Origin: Chromohalobacter israelensis
GTDB taxonomy: Bacteria; Pseudomonadota; Gammaproteobacteria; Pseudomonadales; Halomonadaceae
DNA length: 64,000 bases
NCBI GenBank assembly: GCA_000761475.1
Contig: JQNW01000011.1
Location: 1 to 64,000, forward strand
Direction of reading: 5' to 3'
Position numbers and translations under genes: made by a program. Of this stretch, positions 7,626 through 16,715 are shown piece by piece. The notes under the pieces were generated by a model. That model had not been told where the DNA came from. It saw only the letters and a program-made list of their open reading frames with translations, and did no database searches. Position 1 is the stretch's first letter. Each line of letters begins with the position of its first letter.

Positions 7626-8291
7626 TCACTCAAACGCCCTTCGGGGCGTTTTTTTATGCCTTTTACTGCGATGCCTGAGCCAGTTCTCAAGACGTAGTGC
7701 AACATTGACATACCATGCATGCGGCCCCGGCTTAAAGTCCTCACCAAGGGGGAGATGACCGATACATCCGTTTGCGAGCCTATGATAGTGACTCTGACTC
7801 AACCGTCCCCAGCTATATCTCTCGGCTTTATCCATCAACTCTTCTACCAGATCATTCGGAATTTCTACTTCATTAGGGTCTATCTCAAGATATCCATAAG
7901 GTGATCGGTTAACTACCAACCACTCATCAGATTCGAGATCCGCAGAGACAAAGGGCTGGGCAAGTAGAACATCTTCAATATTGAAGGACTGCTTTATCAA
8001 AACACGGCCATAGGCACCTGGGTCGTATTTACACCACCCGGATAGCGTGTCGGTGTAGAGGCAAATCTTCGACAACCCCTCTTGACGAGCTTTCAGAACG
8101 CAAGTGGCAAAGTGTCGGACATACGAAGATCTATCACCTGAAAAATTCCCCCAATTGAGATGATTATAGTTTAAGCGCCTTTGGAGTTGAACTTTGCCAT
8201 CTGGATAGGCTTCTCTGAGAAGCTCTTGCAATCGGGAATATGTGTCGAGTAGATCACTAACCAGGTTGTTGATGTAATCCTCGTCAATCAT
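7626..8291 (-). CDS. Hypothetical cargo protein
   Basis: 221 residues, no family recognised. It begins MIDEDYINNLVSDLLDTYSR (helical, acidic), has a central aromatic-rich part (DTLSGWCKYDPGAYGR, VVNRSPYGYLEIDP) and ends in a very basic RHRSKRHKKTPRR tail. The DNA is more A+T-rich than the flanking ICE genes, which suggests separate acquisition. The last codons run through the terminator of the convergent ICE gene, so the true end may be a fusion created on insertion. It marks the left edge of the cargo block; no partner gene is adjacent. Confidence 0.6.
   Translation of the reverse strand: MIDEDYINNLVSDLLDTYSRLQELLREAYPDGKVQLQRRLNYNHLNWGNFSGDRSSYVRHFATCVLKARQEGLSKICLYTDTLSGWCKYDPGAYGRVLIKQSFNIEDVLLAQPFVSADLESDEWLVVNRSPYGYLEIDPNEVEIPNDLVEELMDKAERYSWGRLSQSHYHRLANGCIGHLPLGEDFKPGPHAWYVNVALRLENWLRHRSKRHKKTPRRAFE
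7633..7655. terminator. Rho-independent terminator
   Basis: AACGCCC-ttcg-GGGCGTT stem with a stable tetraloop and seven T on the + strand. It ends the ICE gene at 6860-7624 and overlaps the 3' end of the convergent gene on the minus strand, which codes through the stem. Confidence 0.9.
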
Positions 8292-8662
8292 CTCCAGATG
8301 AGATGCTATGCGGACAGTCGTCTGGCAATTAGCGTCGGAGAAACGCTCCGGATGTGTCGGAAGGCGAGATACATTCAGAATTTTTTGGGTATTCGGATTA
8401 AGTGGTAGATGGACTCTCCTTCCACCTCCGCCCCTTGATCTGACCTTTTTCTCAGAGGATGGCAGATGCAGCCCCCTACAGTAGTCGTGGTGGCCCTGCC
8501 TAGGTGTTTGGTGGTCGCCGCCATCGGTCGCGAGCTCCAGGAGCTCTCAACGAAGCTGGTGAAGATTAGCGCCCTGGCATTGGAGCTCGGGTTACTGGCG
8601 TCCTGACGGTTCTGTGTCAGCAACCACCGGACAGCAGCAGGTTCAGGCAAGACGCCGAGCGG
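8292..8662. other. Intergenic region without recognised gene
   Basis: Only short, poor reading frames occur here. A 15-nt near-palindrome lies at 8532-8546 (GAGCTCC-A-GGAGCTC). The region must hold the promoter of the leftward gene at 7626-8291 and the 3' end of the catabolic operon transcript. A 91-codon minus-strand frame at 8375-8650 has implausible composition. Confidence 0.4.
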
Positions 8663-9769
8663 TCAGTCGATGATATCCTCGAAAACGCTGAGTTCGTGCA
8701 CACGGTCGCGGTCGATCCTGACGCCGAGCCCCGGTGACTCGTCCAGCGAGATGTGTGTCCCATCGCCCGGCATGTCGGCCACGTCGCTCGAGATCATAGT
8801 GGGCCCGACTAGGTCATTGGCGATGATGTTGGGATGGGCGATGGACAGATGGGCGCCGGCTAGGGTGGCGATGGAGGATTCCACCATCGAGCCCACCTGG
8901 CAGGGAATGTTGGCCGCCATGCCCAGTTCAGCCATGGCGCGGGCGGCATGCAACCCGGCGGACTTCATAAGCTTGATGTTGACCATGTCGGCCGCCTCGA
9001 GGCGTATGACCTGGAGCATGTCGCGTAGCCCGTGAATTGGCTCGTCGGCCATGATCACCGCATCCGTCGCGTGGGTCACCCTGACTAGGGTACCGAGGTT
9101 CTCGATGTCCACCGGCTGCTCGTACCAGTCCACGCCATAGGACTCGGTATGACGGATGACATGCAGCGCCTGCTTAGCGCTCCAGCCCTGGTTGGCGTCT
9201 ACTCTCAGGTGCACGCCGGGTGACAGGGCTTCCCGCACCCGGGCGATGCGTTCGATGTCGGCTTCTGGTATGTCTCCCAGCTTGATCTTGACCGAGCGAT
9301 AGCCGTTCTGGCAGGCCTCACTGGCCTGGCGCGCCATTTCCTCGGGTGGCAGCATGCTGATCACGCAGGGCAGCTCGAGTCGTGCATGACAGCGGCCTCC
9401 GAGCAGAGCGTAGAGCGGCTGCCGGCACTGTCGAGCTAACAGGTCATGCAGGGCAATATCCAGCGCCGCCTTGGCCGAAGGGTTGTGCCGAATGCATGCC
9501 TCGGCGGCATGATGAAAGGCCCCGATGTCGTCGGCGGGCTTGCCGATCAGCAAGGGGGCCAGCTCCCGTGCAATGACGTTCCGCGCCGACTGCCAGGTTT
9601 CGCCTGAGACATGCTGATCGACCACGGCTTCGCCCCAGCCGATGTCGCCGCTGGTCGACTCGATGCTAACCACTAGGCTTTCGATGTCCTCATAGGTGTC
9701 GTAGGCGATCTTGAAGGGTCGCTTGAGCGGCAGGCGGATGCCATGCAGGTTGATGCATTTGATCGTCAT
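8663..9769 (-). CDS. Enolase-superfamily epimerase (muconate lactonizing type)
   Basis: 368-residue member of the mandelate racemase/muconate lactonizing enzyme family, with a capping domain then a TIM barrel. Visible active-site signatures: KIK (VKIKLGD, general base Lys), RVDANQGW and YEQPV and ADEPI (three metal ligands) and a second barrel Lys in NIKLMKSAG; GSMVESSI closes the barrel. This pattern fits dipeptide epimerases or related racemases better than enolase. The start at 9769 is supported by AAAGGAAA upstream; the frame is open to 9874. It is the last gene of the amidohydrolase-transporter-epimerase operon and may epimerise released amino acid or dipeptide units. Confidence 0.85.
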   Translation of the reverse strand: MTIKCINLHGIRLPLKRPFKIAYDTYEDIESLVVSIESTSGDIGWGEAVVDQHVSGETWQSARNVIARELAPLLIGKPADDIGAFHHAAEACIRHNPSAKAALDIALHDLLARQCRQPLYALLGGRCHARLELPCVISMLPPEEMARQASEACQNGYRSVKIKLGDIPEADIERIARVREALSPGVHLRVDANQGWSAKQALHVIRHTESYGVDWYEQPVDIENLGTLVRVTHATDAVIMADEPIHGLRDMLQVIRLEAADMVNIKLMKSAGLHAARAMAELGMAANIPCQVGSMVESSIATLAGAHLSIAHPNIIANDLVGPTMISSDVADMPGDGTHISLDESPGLGVRIDRDRVHELSVFEDIID

Positions 9770-9783
9770 TGGGTAATTTCCTT

Positions 9784-11208
9784 TCAGGACCAGGAGAGCA
9801 GGTGAGCCAAGGTTACCATGCCGCTTGCCAGCAGCAGTTGGGTGATGGCCAGAGGCAGTATCCACTTGATCCATTTGCTCCAGGACACCCCTGCCACGGC
9901 CAGGCCGGCCATGAAATAGCCGGATGTTGGGGTGATAATGTTGGAGATGCCATCACCGAACTGGAAGGCAAGCACAGCGGTCTGGCGCGTCACGCCCACC
10001 AGGTCGGCCAACGGCACCATGAGCGGCATGGTCAGTGCCGCCTGTCCGCTGCCGGAGGGCACCAGAAAGTTCAGCAGTAGCTGCACCAGGAACATACAGA
10101 TAGCGGTCAGGGCCGCAGGCATGTCGCCCAGCAGTCCTTCGAGATGATGCAGGATGGTATCGAGAATGCTGCCGTCCTTGAGCACGATCAGGATGCCGTA
10201 GGCGAAGCCCACCACCAGGGCGCCCATGGCGATTTCCTTGAAGCCACTGACGAAGTGTTCGGCAATCTCGTTGGGCCCCATGCGGGCCAGCGCACCCACC
10301 AGGATGCCCATCAGCAGGAAGACGCCCGACATCTCGCCGATGTACCAGCCATGGCGGATGACGCCATAGGCGATGGTCAGGATGGCGCCGACGAATGCCA
10401 GTAGCACTAGCTTATCCGACAGGCTCAGTTGCCGGCTTCCCTGCTGCGGCCCGGGATTGCCGAATTGCCGGCGGTCGCTGCGGTAGACGAGGCTGCGCTC
10501 GGGGCACGCCTTGACTCTGGCCGCATAGCGCGTCACGAAGACGATGCTCACACTGACGAAGACCACCCAGTAGCAGGTGCGTAGTGTCATGCCGGAGAAG
10601 ATCGGCAACTGGGCGATATCCTGGGCCACACCGACGGTGAAGGGATTCATGAAGGCCGCCGAAAAGCCGGCACCGGCGCCGACCAGGGGGACTGCGGCGG
10701 CGGTGATGGAGTCGTAGCCCAGTAGGCGCAGTATCGGGGCCAGAATGATGATGAAGGCGATGGTCTCCTCGGCCAGGCCGAAAGTGGCGCCACCCACGGC
10801 GAACAACAGCATAAGCAGAGGGATTAGGATGATATCGCGCCCCGAGAGCGCTTGGCTGATGCTGGCCACGAGCGTCTGCAACACGCCCGTGGCTTTGAGC
10901 ACGCCGAAGGCCCCCCCGGAGATGAAGATGAAGAAGATGATGCTGCTGCCTTCCCGCATGCCCTCGAACACTGCCATGAAGGGTGTCAGCCAGTTGGCCT
11001 TGTCGGTTTCCACTGGCGCATAGCTGCCCGGCACAACCACAGTCTGCCCCTGCTCGGTGGTGGTGCGCTCGTAGCTTCCTGCATCGATCAGGTAGGTCGA
11101 TAGCGCGGCAATGCAGATGAAGGTGAACAGCACCACGAAGATATGCGGGAACTTTATGGTCCGCCGTGGTGCCGTCTCGAGTGTCGTTGTTCTTTCGAGA
11201 TCACTCAT
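9784..11208 (-). CDS. YfcC-family transporter
   Basis: 474-residue inner-membrane carrier with about 12 hydrophobic segments and a periplasmic loop after the first (residues 45-85). The sequence style (IIFFIFISGGAFGVL, GLAEETIAFIIILAPI, GAGAGFSAAFMNPFTVGVAQ, NFLVPSGSGQAALTMPLMVPL) matches the YfcC/DcuC-like group (ion-transporter superfamily), whose members are thought to move dicarboxylates or basic amino acids. The gene lies 15 nt upstream of the epimerase gene's start and 15 nt downstream of the amidohydrolase gene, clearly one operon, so the likely substrate is the compound these enzymes process. Confidence 0.85.
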   Translation of the reverse strand: MSDLERTTTLETAPRRTIKFPHIFVVLFTFICIAALSTYLIDAGSYERTTTEQGQTVVVPGSYAPVETDKANWLTPFMAVFEGMREGSSIIFFIFISGGAFGVLKATGVLQTLVASISQALSGRDIILIPLLMLLFAVGGATFGLAEETIAFIIILAPILRLLGYDSITAAAVPLVGAGAGFSAAFMNPFTVGVAQDIAQLPIFSGMTLRTCYWVVFVSVSIVFVTRYAARVKACPERSLVYRSDRRQFGNPGPQQGSRQLSLSDKLVLLAFVGAILTIAYGVIRHGWYIGEMSGVFLLMGILVGALARMGPNEIAEHFVSGFKEIAMGALVVGFAYGILIVLKDGSILDTILHHLEGLLGDMPAALTAICMFLVQLLLNFLVPSGSGQAALTMPLMVPLADLVGVTRQTAVLAFQFGDGISNIITPTSGYFMAGLAVAGVSWSKWIKWILPLAITQLLLASGMVTLAHLLSWS

Positions 11209-11223
11209 TCCAAACCTCTGGAT

Positions 11224-12381
11224 CTAGTGGTTGTTATCGAGGAAGCGCCGAGCCACGCCGGCGAGAAAATCACTGCCCTTCTCTAGGATGTCGTCGTTGA
11301 AGTCGTAATCCGGCTGGTGCAGCGCGGGAGCCGCGTTGCCGTTGCCGTTGCCGATCCAGCCATAGGCGCCGGGCACGGCCTCGAGCAGGAAGCCCATGTC
11401 ATCGGCACCCATGCTGATGGGATGGGAGACCAGCCAATCACTGCCCCAGTGCGCCTCGACGACCTCCCGGCATAGCCTGGCGCATGCGGTGTCGTTGACC
11501 ACCGCGGGTGTCGAGGGCACATAGTTCAGCGTCACCTCGCAGCCGCTGGCACGGGCAATGCCTTCGGCAATCTCGTGAATCCGCCTTTCGAGTCGCTGGC
11601 GAACATCGGGCTTGAAGCAGCGGGCTGTGCCCTTCAGTCGTGCAGAGGCGGGGATGATGTTGCTGGCATGCCCGCTCTGCAGGCTGCCGAGGCTGACCAC
11701 GGCAATGTCTTCAGGGTCGACGTTGCGGCTGACGATCTGCTGCGCTGCCGTGACGAACAACCCGGCAGCTACTATAGGGTCGGTGGTCAGGTGCGGCATG
11801 GCGCCATGCCCACCTTCGGAGTGGAAGCACACCACGAAATCATCGCTGGAGGCCATGTGCGGCACTTCGTGGATGATGAAAGCGCCCGCTTCCACGCCCG
11901 GCCAGTTGTGTAGACCGAAGACGGCATCCATGGGAAAGCGTTCGAGCAGCCCATCCTCTATCATGGCTGGGGCCCCGGTGCCCAACTCTTCGGCGGGCTG
12001 AAAAATCAGGATGACCCGACCCCGGGCAGGGCGCGCCTTGACCAAGTCCAAGGCGGCTCCCATTAGCATGGCGGTATGTCCATCATGGCCGCAGGCATGC
12101 ATAACATTGGCATGTGTCGAGCCGTGAGCTAGTCCGGTGGCTTCCTGCAGTGGCAGAGCATCCATATCGGCCCTCAAGCCGACAGCAGGGCCAGGTTGCT
12201 GCCCATGGATGAGGGCCACGATGCCATGACCACCGATTGATTCATGCACTTCGTCGACCCCGACCTCATACAGCATGGTCGCGACACGCCGTGCCGTCTG
12301 CTCCTCCTCGCAGGAGAGCTCGGGATAGCGGTGAAGCTCTCGTCGAAAGGCAATCATTCGTTCTACATCGCAGACTTGCAT
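11224..12381 (-). CDS. M20-family amidohydrolase
   Basis: 385-residue metal-dependent amidohydrolase of the M20D type (hippurate/IAA-amino acid/aminoacylase-like). Metal-binding signatures are present: MHACGHDGH, the FQPAEELG Glu pair, GLHNWP and the late H in ALHQPDYDF. A dimerisation domain lies between about residues 180 and 300 (EGGHGAMPHLTTDP). It should hydrolyse an N-acyl or N-carbamoyl amino acid or a dipeptide-like amide in the cytoplasm. It is the first gene of the leftward cargo operon, facing the LysR regulator across 200 bp. Confidence 0.9.
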   Translation of the reverse strand: MQVCDVERMIAFRRELHRYPELSCEEEQTARRVATMLYEVGVDEVHESIGGHGIVALIHGQQPGPAVGLRADMDALPLQEATGLAHGSTHANVMHACGHDGHTAMLMGAALDLVKARPARGRVILIFQPAEELGTGAPAMIEDGLLERFPMDAVFGLHNWPGVEAGAFIIHEVPHMASSDDFVVCFHSEGGHGAMPHLTTDPIVAAGLFVTAAQQIVSRNVDPEDIAVVSLGSLQSGHASNIIPASARLKGTARCFKPDVRQRLERRIHEIAEGIARASGCEVTLNYVPSTPAVVNDTACARLCREVVEAHWGSDWLVSHPISMGADDMGFLLEAVPGAYGWIGNGNGNAAPALHQPDYDFNDDILEKGSDFLAGVARRFLDNNH

Positions 12382-12581
12382 CGCATTTTCCTATGCTTGT
12401 TCTGATGGGGGCGAGAAGGAAGTGGTGTCATAGGTCATCGTGCAACGACCACCTCCCAAGCTTCCTGGGTGGTGCAATATTTTCCAGTATATTCAGGTGA
12501 TTAAGAGAGAGAAAAATACTTCTTTCCTATGCGGTCATGCTTTTTTGATATGCTGCATCATTCGAAGTGTGAGGCAGTCCT

Positions 12582-13463
12582 ATGGATATCAAGAAGCTGA
12601 GGTATTTCCTGGCCGTGGTGGATGCTGGTTCCATCACGGCGGCCGCCAAGCGGATTCCCATCGCCCAGCCCGCGCTGACACGCCAGATACGACTGCTCGA
12701 GGAAAGGGTCGGGGCTCGACTCTTCGAGCGCGATCGCAAGGGAGTCTCGCTGACGAGTGCCGGCCAGTATCTCTACAACAACAGTCGCCGACTGGTCGCC
12801 GATCTGGACAGCATTGCCAATAAGACCCGGGCTATCTCGGATGGCTACAGCGACAGCCTGTCGATCGGCATCACCACTATTCATCCCTACATTCCGAGCA
12901 TCTCGAACCTGATCAGTCGCTTCCGGGGACAGAACCCGGGAATCCGACTGACGCTGGAGTCAATGCTGTCGGGCCCGCAGACGAGTGCTATTCTCGAGGG
13001 TGGCATAGACGCCGGCATTCTGTTCACTGAGGAGGAAGACGAGCCTCGGTTTGCATATCTGCCGCTTGCCAGTTATCGCATGGCCGTCATCGTCAGCCGG
13101 CGTCATCCCTTGACAGAGGGGCCGCCGAAATCGCTATGCGCCTTCGCCGATGCGCCCTTCATCCGCTTTAGCCGCGACTCGACGCCGGGAAGCTACGATA
13201 GGGTCGATCGCTGCTTCCAGCAGGCGGGCATCGTGCCCAATACTGTCCAAGAGTGTCATGACGACATCACCATCCGCAGCTTGGTGGCCACAGGAATGGG
13301 TTATGCGATCATGCCGAGTATCATGGCGCGGGGAGAGAGCGAACTGGTCGCCTACGAGCTGGAGGATCTGTCGATTACTTCGCAACTGATGCTAGCCTGG
13401 CACCAGGATAATGGATCGAAGGCCATCGACGAGCTGTGTCGCATGGTTGGCTACCCTAGGTAA
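12582..13463 (+). CDS. LysR-family transcriptional regulator
   Basis: 293 residues. An N-terminal winged helix-turn-helix (MDIKKLRYFLAVVDAGSITA, then AAKRIPIAQPALTRQIRLLE) and a LysR substrate-binding domain (about 90-290) are clear. It is transcribed divergently from the amidohydrolase-transporter-epimerase operon, the usual arrangement in which the regulator activates the divergent operon in response to its substrate and represses itself. The 200-bp intergenic region is A+T-rich and should contain its binding site; I could not single out one T-N11-A box. Confidence 0.92.
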   Translation: MDIKKLRYFLAVVDAGSITAAAKRIPIAQPALTRQIRLLEERVGARLFERDRKGVSLTSAGQYLYNNSRRLVADLDSIANKTRAISDGYSDSLSIGITTIHPYIPSISNLISRFRGQNPGIRLTLESMLSGPQTSAILEGGIDAGILFTEEEDEPRFAYLPLASYRMAVIVSRRHPLTEGPPKSLCAFADAPFIRFSRDSTPGSYDRVDRCFQQAGIVPNTVQECHDDITIRSLVATGMGYAIMPSIMARGESELVAYELEDLSITSQLMLAWHQDNGSKAIDELCRMVGYPR

Positions 13464-13954
13464 CGCAATCCTCATGTTATGCAGGAACGACGCAATGCTT
13501 CCTTCTCGACGTGGCTGTGTGAAGCCTTCGCCTCATGCGATGAGAGTCCACTATGGTCTCTCCGTTCTACAAGAAACCCATGGGTTGCGGACTCCCGGAC
13601 TTCGCAGAAGAACTCGACCACGGGGTCGGTTTATCAATCATCTAAAGGGAGTCAGGCTGAAGGGGAAGGTGGCCCATCAACCATTGAATCCGCATACCCA
13701 ATTTTTTTTGCTGCATACGTCAACAGAACATGCCCGGGTGACTCACGGCACTGGGACGTGCCTGTCCAGGGGTTCTGTCCAGGTGAGGTGTGGTATACAC
13801 AACGGATGATACTCTGCGGGGCCTTGATCTTCGCCATCCTGCCTTCCTTAACGCCACAAATTCCTTTCGCATCAGATTAACATTCTGAGTCGACCCGTTC
13901 CCCCCCATAGCGGCACCGTAAGCCTGATTCTGATCAGAACATTACGAGGCCAAC
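13464..13954. other. Gap between cargo block and conjugation block
   Basis: About 490 bp without a convincing gene. Two overlapping open frames (13411-13809, 13479-13880) have no recognisable content. A 30-codon frame at 13554-13643 (MVSPFYKKPMGCGLPDFAEE...) reads well but is too short to call and has no good ribosome-binding site. The stretch probably holds the right junction of the cargo insertion and the promoter of the pil/tra operon before 13955. Confidence 0.4.
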
Positions 13955-14584
13955 ATGATGCATGCCTTCCCACGTTTCCTGTCCTGTGGTGTTGCGATGG
14001 TGCTGCTGGCCGGCTGTGCCCACCAACCTCCGGTCAACACGGGCACCACATCGAAAGTGGATGCCGCCAGTGCTCTGCAGATCTCCCCACTGGATGAGCC
14101 CGAGGTCATCACCACGGAACACCAGGTGGTCACCGGTCCCAATCCCCCGCATCGCGGCATCGTGGATCCCGATGTCTATGACCAGGAGTTGATCCCCGTC
14201 GAAGTGCTTCGCACGGGACGATATCAGCTGGTCACCATGCAGGCCCCGATGGGACAGCGTCATCTGCTAGAGCAAATCGTCAACGTACACATTCCGCCGA
14301 GCATTTCCACCACGGTGGGGGACGGCATTCGTTACACCCTCAAGAACACTGGATACACCCTATGCCCCGCGACTCGGGATCATCAGAAGTGGCTCTACAG
14401 TCGTCAACTGCCCGCTGCCCATTACCATCTGGGGCCCATGACGCTTCGTGAAGCTCTGCAGGTACTCGCCGGCGATGCTTGGGAGCTCGAAGAAGATCCC
14501 GTGCGCCGTCAGGTCTGTTATGAGCAGCGAGACCTCCGCACTGTGGAAACTACGACCGTTGTGCCGGAGCGAAGCCATGAGTGA
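13955..14584 (+). CDS. pilL: PilL-like lipoprotein of the ICE conjugation region
   Basis: 209-residue lipoprotein (signal with lipobox LLAGC, mature Cys about residue 22). The body matches the N-terminal part of PilL proteins of PFGI-1-type elements: RYQLVTMQAPMGQRHLLEQIVNVHIPP and IRYTLKNTGYTLCP ... LYSRQLPAAHYHLGPMTLREAL are typical. PilL is an envelope component at the start of the conjugation block. GAGG precedes the tandem ATGs. The end overlaps the next gene by 8 nt, so translation is probably coupled. Confidence 0.85.
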   Translation: MMHAFPRFLSCGVAMVLLAGCAHQPPVNTGTTSKVDAASALQISPLDEPEVITTEHQVVTGPNPPHRGIVDPDVYDQELIPVEVLRTGRYQLVTMQAPMGQRHLLEQIVNVHIPPSISTTVGDGIRYTLKNTGYTLCPATRDHQKWLYSRQLPAAHYHLGPMTLREALQVLAGDAWELEEDPVRRQVCYEQRDLRTVETTTVVPERSHE

Positions 14585-15326
14585 TCAGACTGACAAGCTG
14601 TCCATGGATTCAGTGCCCAACAAGCCCGCCGGGCATCCGCTTCGACGCTTGTTGATCGTGGCTGTCCCATTAGCAGTGTTTGTCACGCTTCTGTTTGTTG
14701 TCCTCTTTGTACTGGGGAACAACTCGGAAGAACCGCCGGCATCTGCTGCGCCGGCTCAGCCGGATCAACCGGAAGCCATCACGCGGCTTCAAGGATCCGT
14801 GCAGGACCTGGAGCAGCGACTGGGCTCGTTGAGTGATCTGAATGCTCGTGTAGCCTCCATGGAGCAGCGCCTGAGTGAGGTCAATGCGCAACTCGACCAG
14901 CAGTCGGGTGCGATAGATGTAGAGAACATGAGCCATCGTATGGAAGCACTGGAAGGCTTCCTCGAGGAGGCAAGACGCCAAATCGACATGCAGCTGACGG
15001 CACTGGAAGAAGTGGTGTCGAATCGCCTCGCCGAGGCGTCTGTCGCGTCTCAGCAAGCCGAAGAACCTGAGCCATCCCCCTCACCTGCCAAGCCACGTAC
15101 GGCAAGCCGTCCTGCCATCCCCCGTCTTCCTCTCCACATTTCCGGCGTCGAGTACCGAGGTGGCCGTCCCTACTTGAGTGTCGCCACCGGCCCAGTGAAT
15201 GACCTCGACCAGGTGAGATTGCTGGGAGAACGCGAATCCGTGGGGGAGTGGCAGCTGGTCACCATCAATGCCTCAACGGCGGTATTTCGTTATCGCGGGC
15301 AGAACGTCACGGTCAATCTGCCGTAG
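14577..15326 (+). CDS. Bitopic membrane protein with coiled coil
   Basis: 249 residues. A cytoplasmic N-terminus of about 25 residues is followed by one transmembrane helix (LLIVAVPLAVFVTLLFVVLFVLG), a long heptad-like coiled coil (about 60-170) and a small C-terminal beta domain (HISGVEYRGGRPYLSVATGP to the end). The frame is open from 14448, but the ATG at 14577 after GAGCGAAGCC gives a normal membrane protein and the 8-nt overlap. Architecture resembles periplasm-spanning scaffold proteins of pili and secretion systems; I do not recognise a named family. Confidence 0.7.
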   Translation: MSDQTDKLSMDSVPNKPAGHPLRRLLIVAVPLAVFVTLLFVVLFVLGNNSEEPPASAAPAQPDQPEAITRLQGSVQDLEQRLGSLSDLNARVASMEQRLSEVNAQLDQQSGAIDVENMSHRMEALEGFLEEARRQIDMQLTALEEVVSNRLAEASVASQQAEEPEPSPSPAKPRTASRPAIPRLPLHISGVEYRGGRPYLSVATGPVNDLDQVRLLGERESVGEWQLVTINASTAVFRYRGQNVTVNLP

Positions 15327-15333
15327 GAGCTGA

Positions 15334-15984
15334 ATGATGAATCTGGCAATTCGCATTACCCCTTTCGAGCGTAGCGGCATCCGACTCAACGCCATTGCCA
15401 CGATAGCGGCCCTGGTGATGTTCACCTTGAGCTCGGCGCAGGCCACTGTCCCACCAGGGACGGACATTGTTCCTCCGGATGAACTCACCGACCAGCTGGA
15501 AGACGCGTCTGGCGCGTCAGCACCCGTGACAGAACTCCAAGACGACGTCAGCGACCTGGATCAACGCGTCACTGAGCTCGCGCCTACGGATCACAAGCTC
15601 GAGGAGCTTTCCACGCGTCTTTCAGACACGACGGTTCGCCTGGAAGAGAAGCGCCAAGCGCAACAGGCATTGGCCGATCAGCTTGATGCGCTCGAGGGAT
15701 CGGTCAAAGCGCTGGTCGCCATGACCGAAGAACGCATCGCGGATATGTCCCAACGTCTGGCTCCCGAAAGCACTGATGATGAATCGCCAGAGAAGGAAGC
15801 GCGTAAAACTCCCGAGGGTTCTGAAGACAAACCCGGGGAGGTATCAGGTTCTTCCAGCGGCGATGGCAATGCGAACACCGATCAGAAGGCTGCCGCAGAA
15901 GGAACCCATTCACAGCCCGAATCAGCTTCGTCTGAAGCGGTGGCTGAGAAATCCGCCGACGACAAAGAGGAGGCCAGTTCATGA
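15334..15984 (+). CDS. Secreted coiled-coil protein
   Basis: 216 residues. An N-terminal signal-like segment (IAALVMFTLSSAQA) is followed by a coiled coil over about residues 65-150 (TELQDDVSDLDQRVTEL ...) and a low-complexity acidic tail rich in Glu, Ser, Asp and Lys ending KSADDKEEASS. It is probably periplasmic. It lies between the preceding bitopic coiled-coil gene and the PFL_4693-type gene, overlapping the latter by 4 nt. No family recognised; the acidic tail suggests disorder or binding of a basic partner. Confidence 0.65.
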   Translation: MMNLAIRITPFERSGIRLNAIATIAALVMFTLSSAQATVPPGTDIVPPDELTDQLEDASGASAPVTELQDDVSDLDQRVTELAPTDHKLEELSTRLSDTTVRLEEKRQAQQALADQLDALEGSVKALVAMTEERIADMSQRLAPESTDDESPEKEARKTPEGSEDKPGEVSGSSSGDGNANTDQKAAAEGTHSQPESASSEAVAEKSADDKEEASS

Positions 15985-16712
15985 CTCGCAATGCGCTATG
16001 CGTGATGGCAGCGGCGATACTGCCCTACCTGGCACTCCCTGCATGGGGGCAATCGCTCCAGGATGCTGAAGAGACCCAGCAGCGTGACTCGACAGTTTCT
16101 GAAACCGTCATTGAACGGAGCCAACAGCGAGCTGCTGATGCCTGGGGACTGGATCAGCAGGAGTACCAACGCTACAAGACGATCATGGAAGGACCTCGTG
16201 GCACCTGGTCCCCCGATCTGGACCCCTTGACGGCACTGGGGCTGGAGGCTCGCTCGGACGCCGAACGTCAGAAGTACGCCGAACTGTTGGTAGAGACCGA
16301 GCGCAAACGTGTCGAGGCTGAGCTGGCGTTCCAACGTGCTTATGACGACGCCTGGCAGCGTCTCTACCCTGGCGACATGCCGGTCAACTCCTTCACCTCC
16401 AAAGGCGGCATCGATGCCACTCAGTCGGTATTTGGTGATGCGACGGCATCGTCATCCGCTCGCTTGAATGTGGTCGTGGCCACCCAGGCCTGTGGTCAGT
16501 GCGATGCCACGGTAAAGCGTCTGTTGAGCAATGGTGCGGCCATGGACATCTGGATTGTCGATTCCGAGGGGGATGACGAGCGCATTCGCCGTTGGGCGGC
16601 CAAAGTGGGGATCCCCCCCGACCAGGTGCGTAACGGAAGCATCACCCTCAATCATGGTGGTTCGTACAATATCGACAGCGCTGAGTTGCCGCGTGTCGCG
16701 CCGAGGGGGTGA
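15981..16712 (+). CDS. TIGR03759 (PFL_4693) family ICE protein
   Basis: 243 residues with a cleavable signal (up to about LPAWGQS). The segment AADAWGLDQQEYQRYKTIMEGPRGTWSPDLDPLTALG is the hallmark of the PFL_4693 family. The C-terminal half contains VVATQACGQCDATVKRLLSNG, a thioredoxin-like CxxC context, so a periplasmic redox or disulphide role is plausible. The gene overlaps its upstream neighbour (ATGA) and is followed 3 nt later by the transglycosylase gene. Confidence 0.85.
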   Translation: MTRNALCVMAAAILPYLALPAWGQSLQDAEETQQRDSTVSETVIERSQQRAADAWGLDQQEYQRYKTIMEGPRGTWSPDLDPLTALGLEARSDAERQKYAELLVETERKRVEAELAFQRAYDDAWQRLYPGDMPVNSFTSKGGIDATQSVFGDATASSSARLNVVVATQACGQCDATVKRLLSNGAAMDIWIVDSEGDDERIRRWAAKVGIPPDQVRNGSITLNHGGSYNIDSAELPRVAPRG

Positions 16713-16715
16713 ACA

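Noticed and set aside
8375-8650. 91-codon minus-strand frame before the epimerase gene
   Set aside because: Ser/Thr/Arg-rich composition without domain features; looks like a shadow frame in GC-rich DNA.
13411-13880. Two overlapping frames after the LysR gene
   Set aside because: They overlap each other and the LysR gene end, with no family resemblance and no ribosome-binding site.
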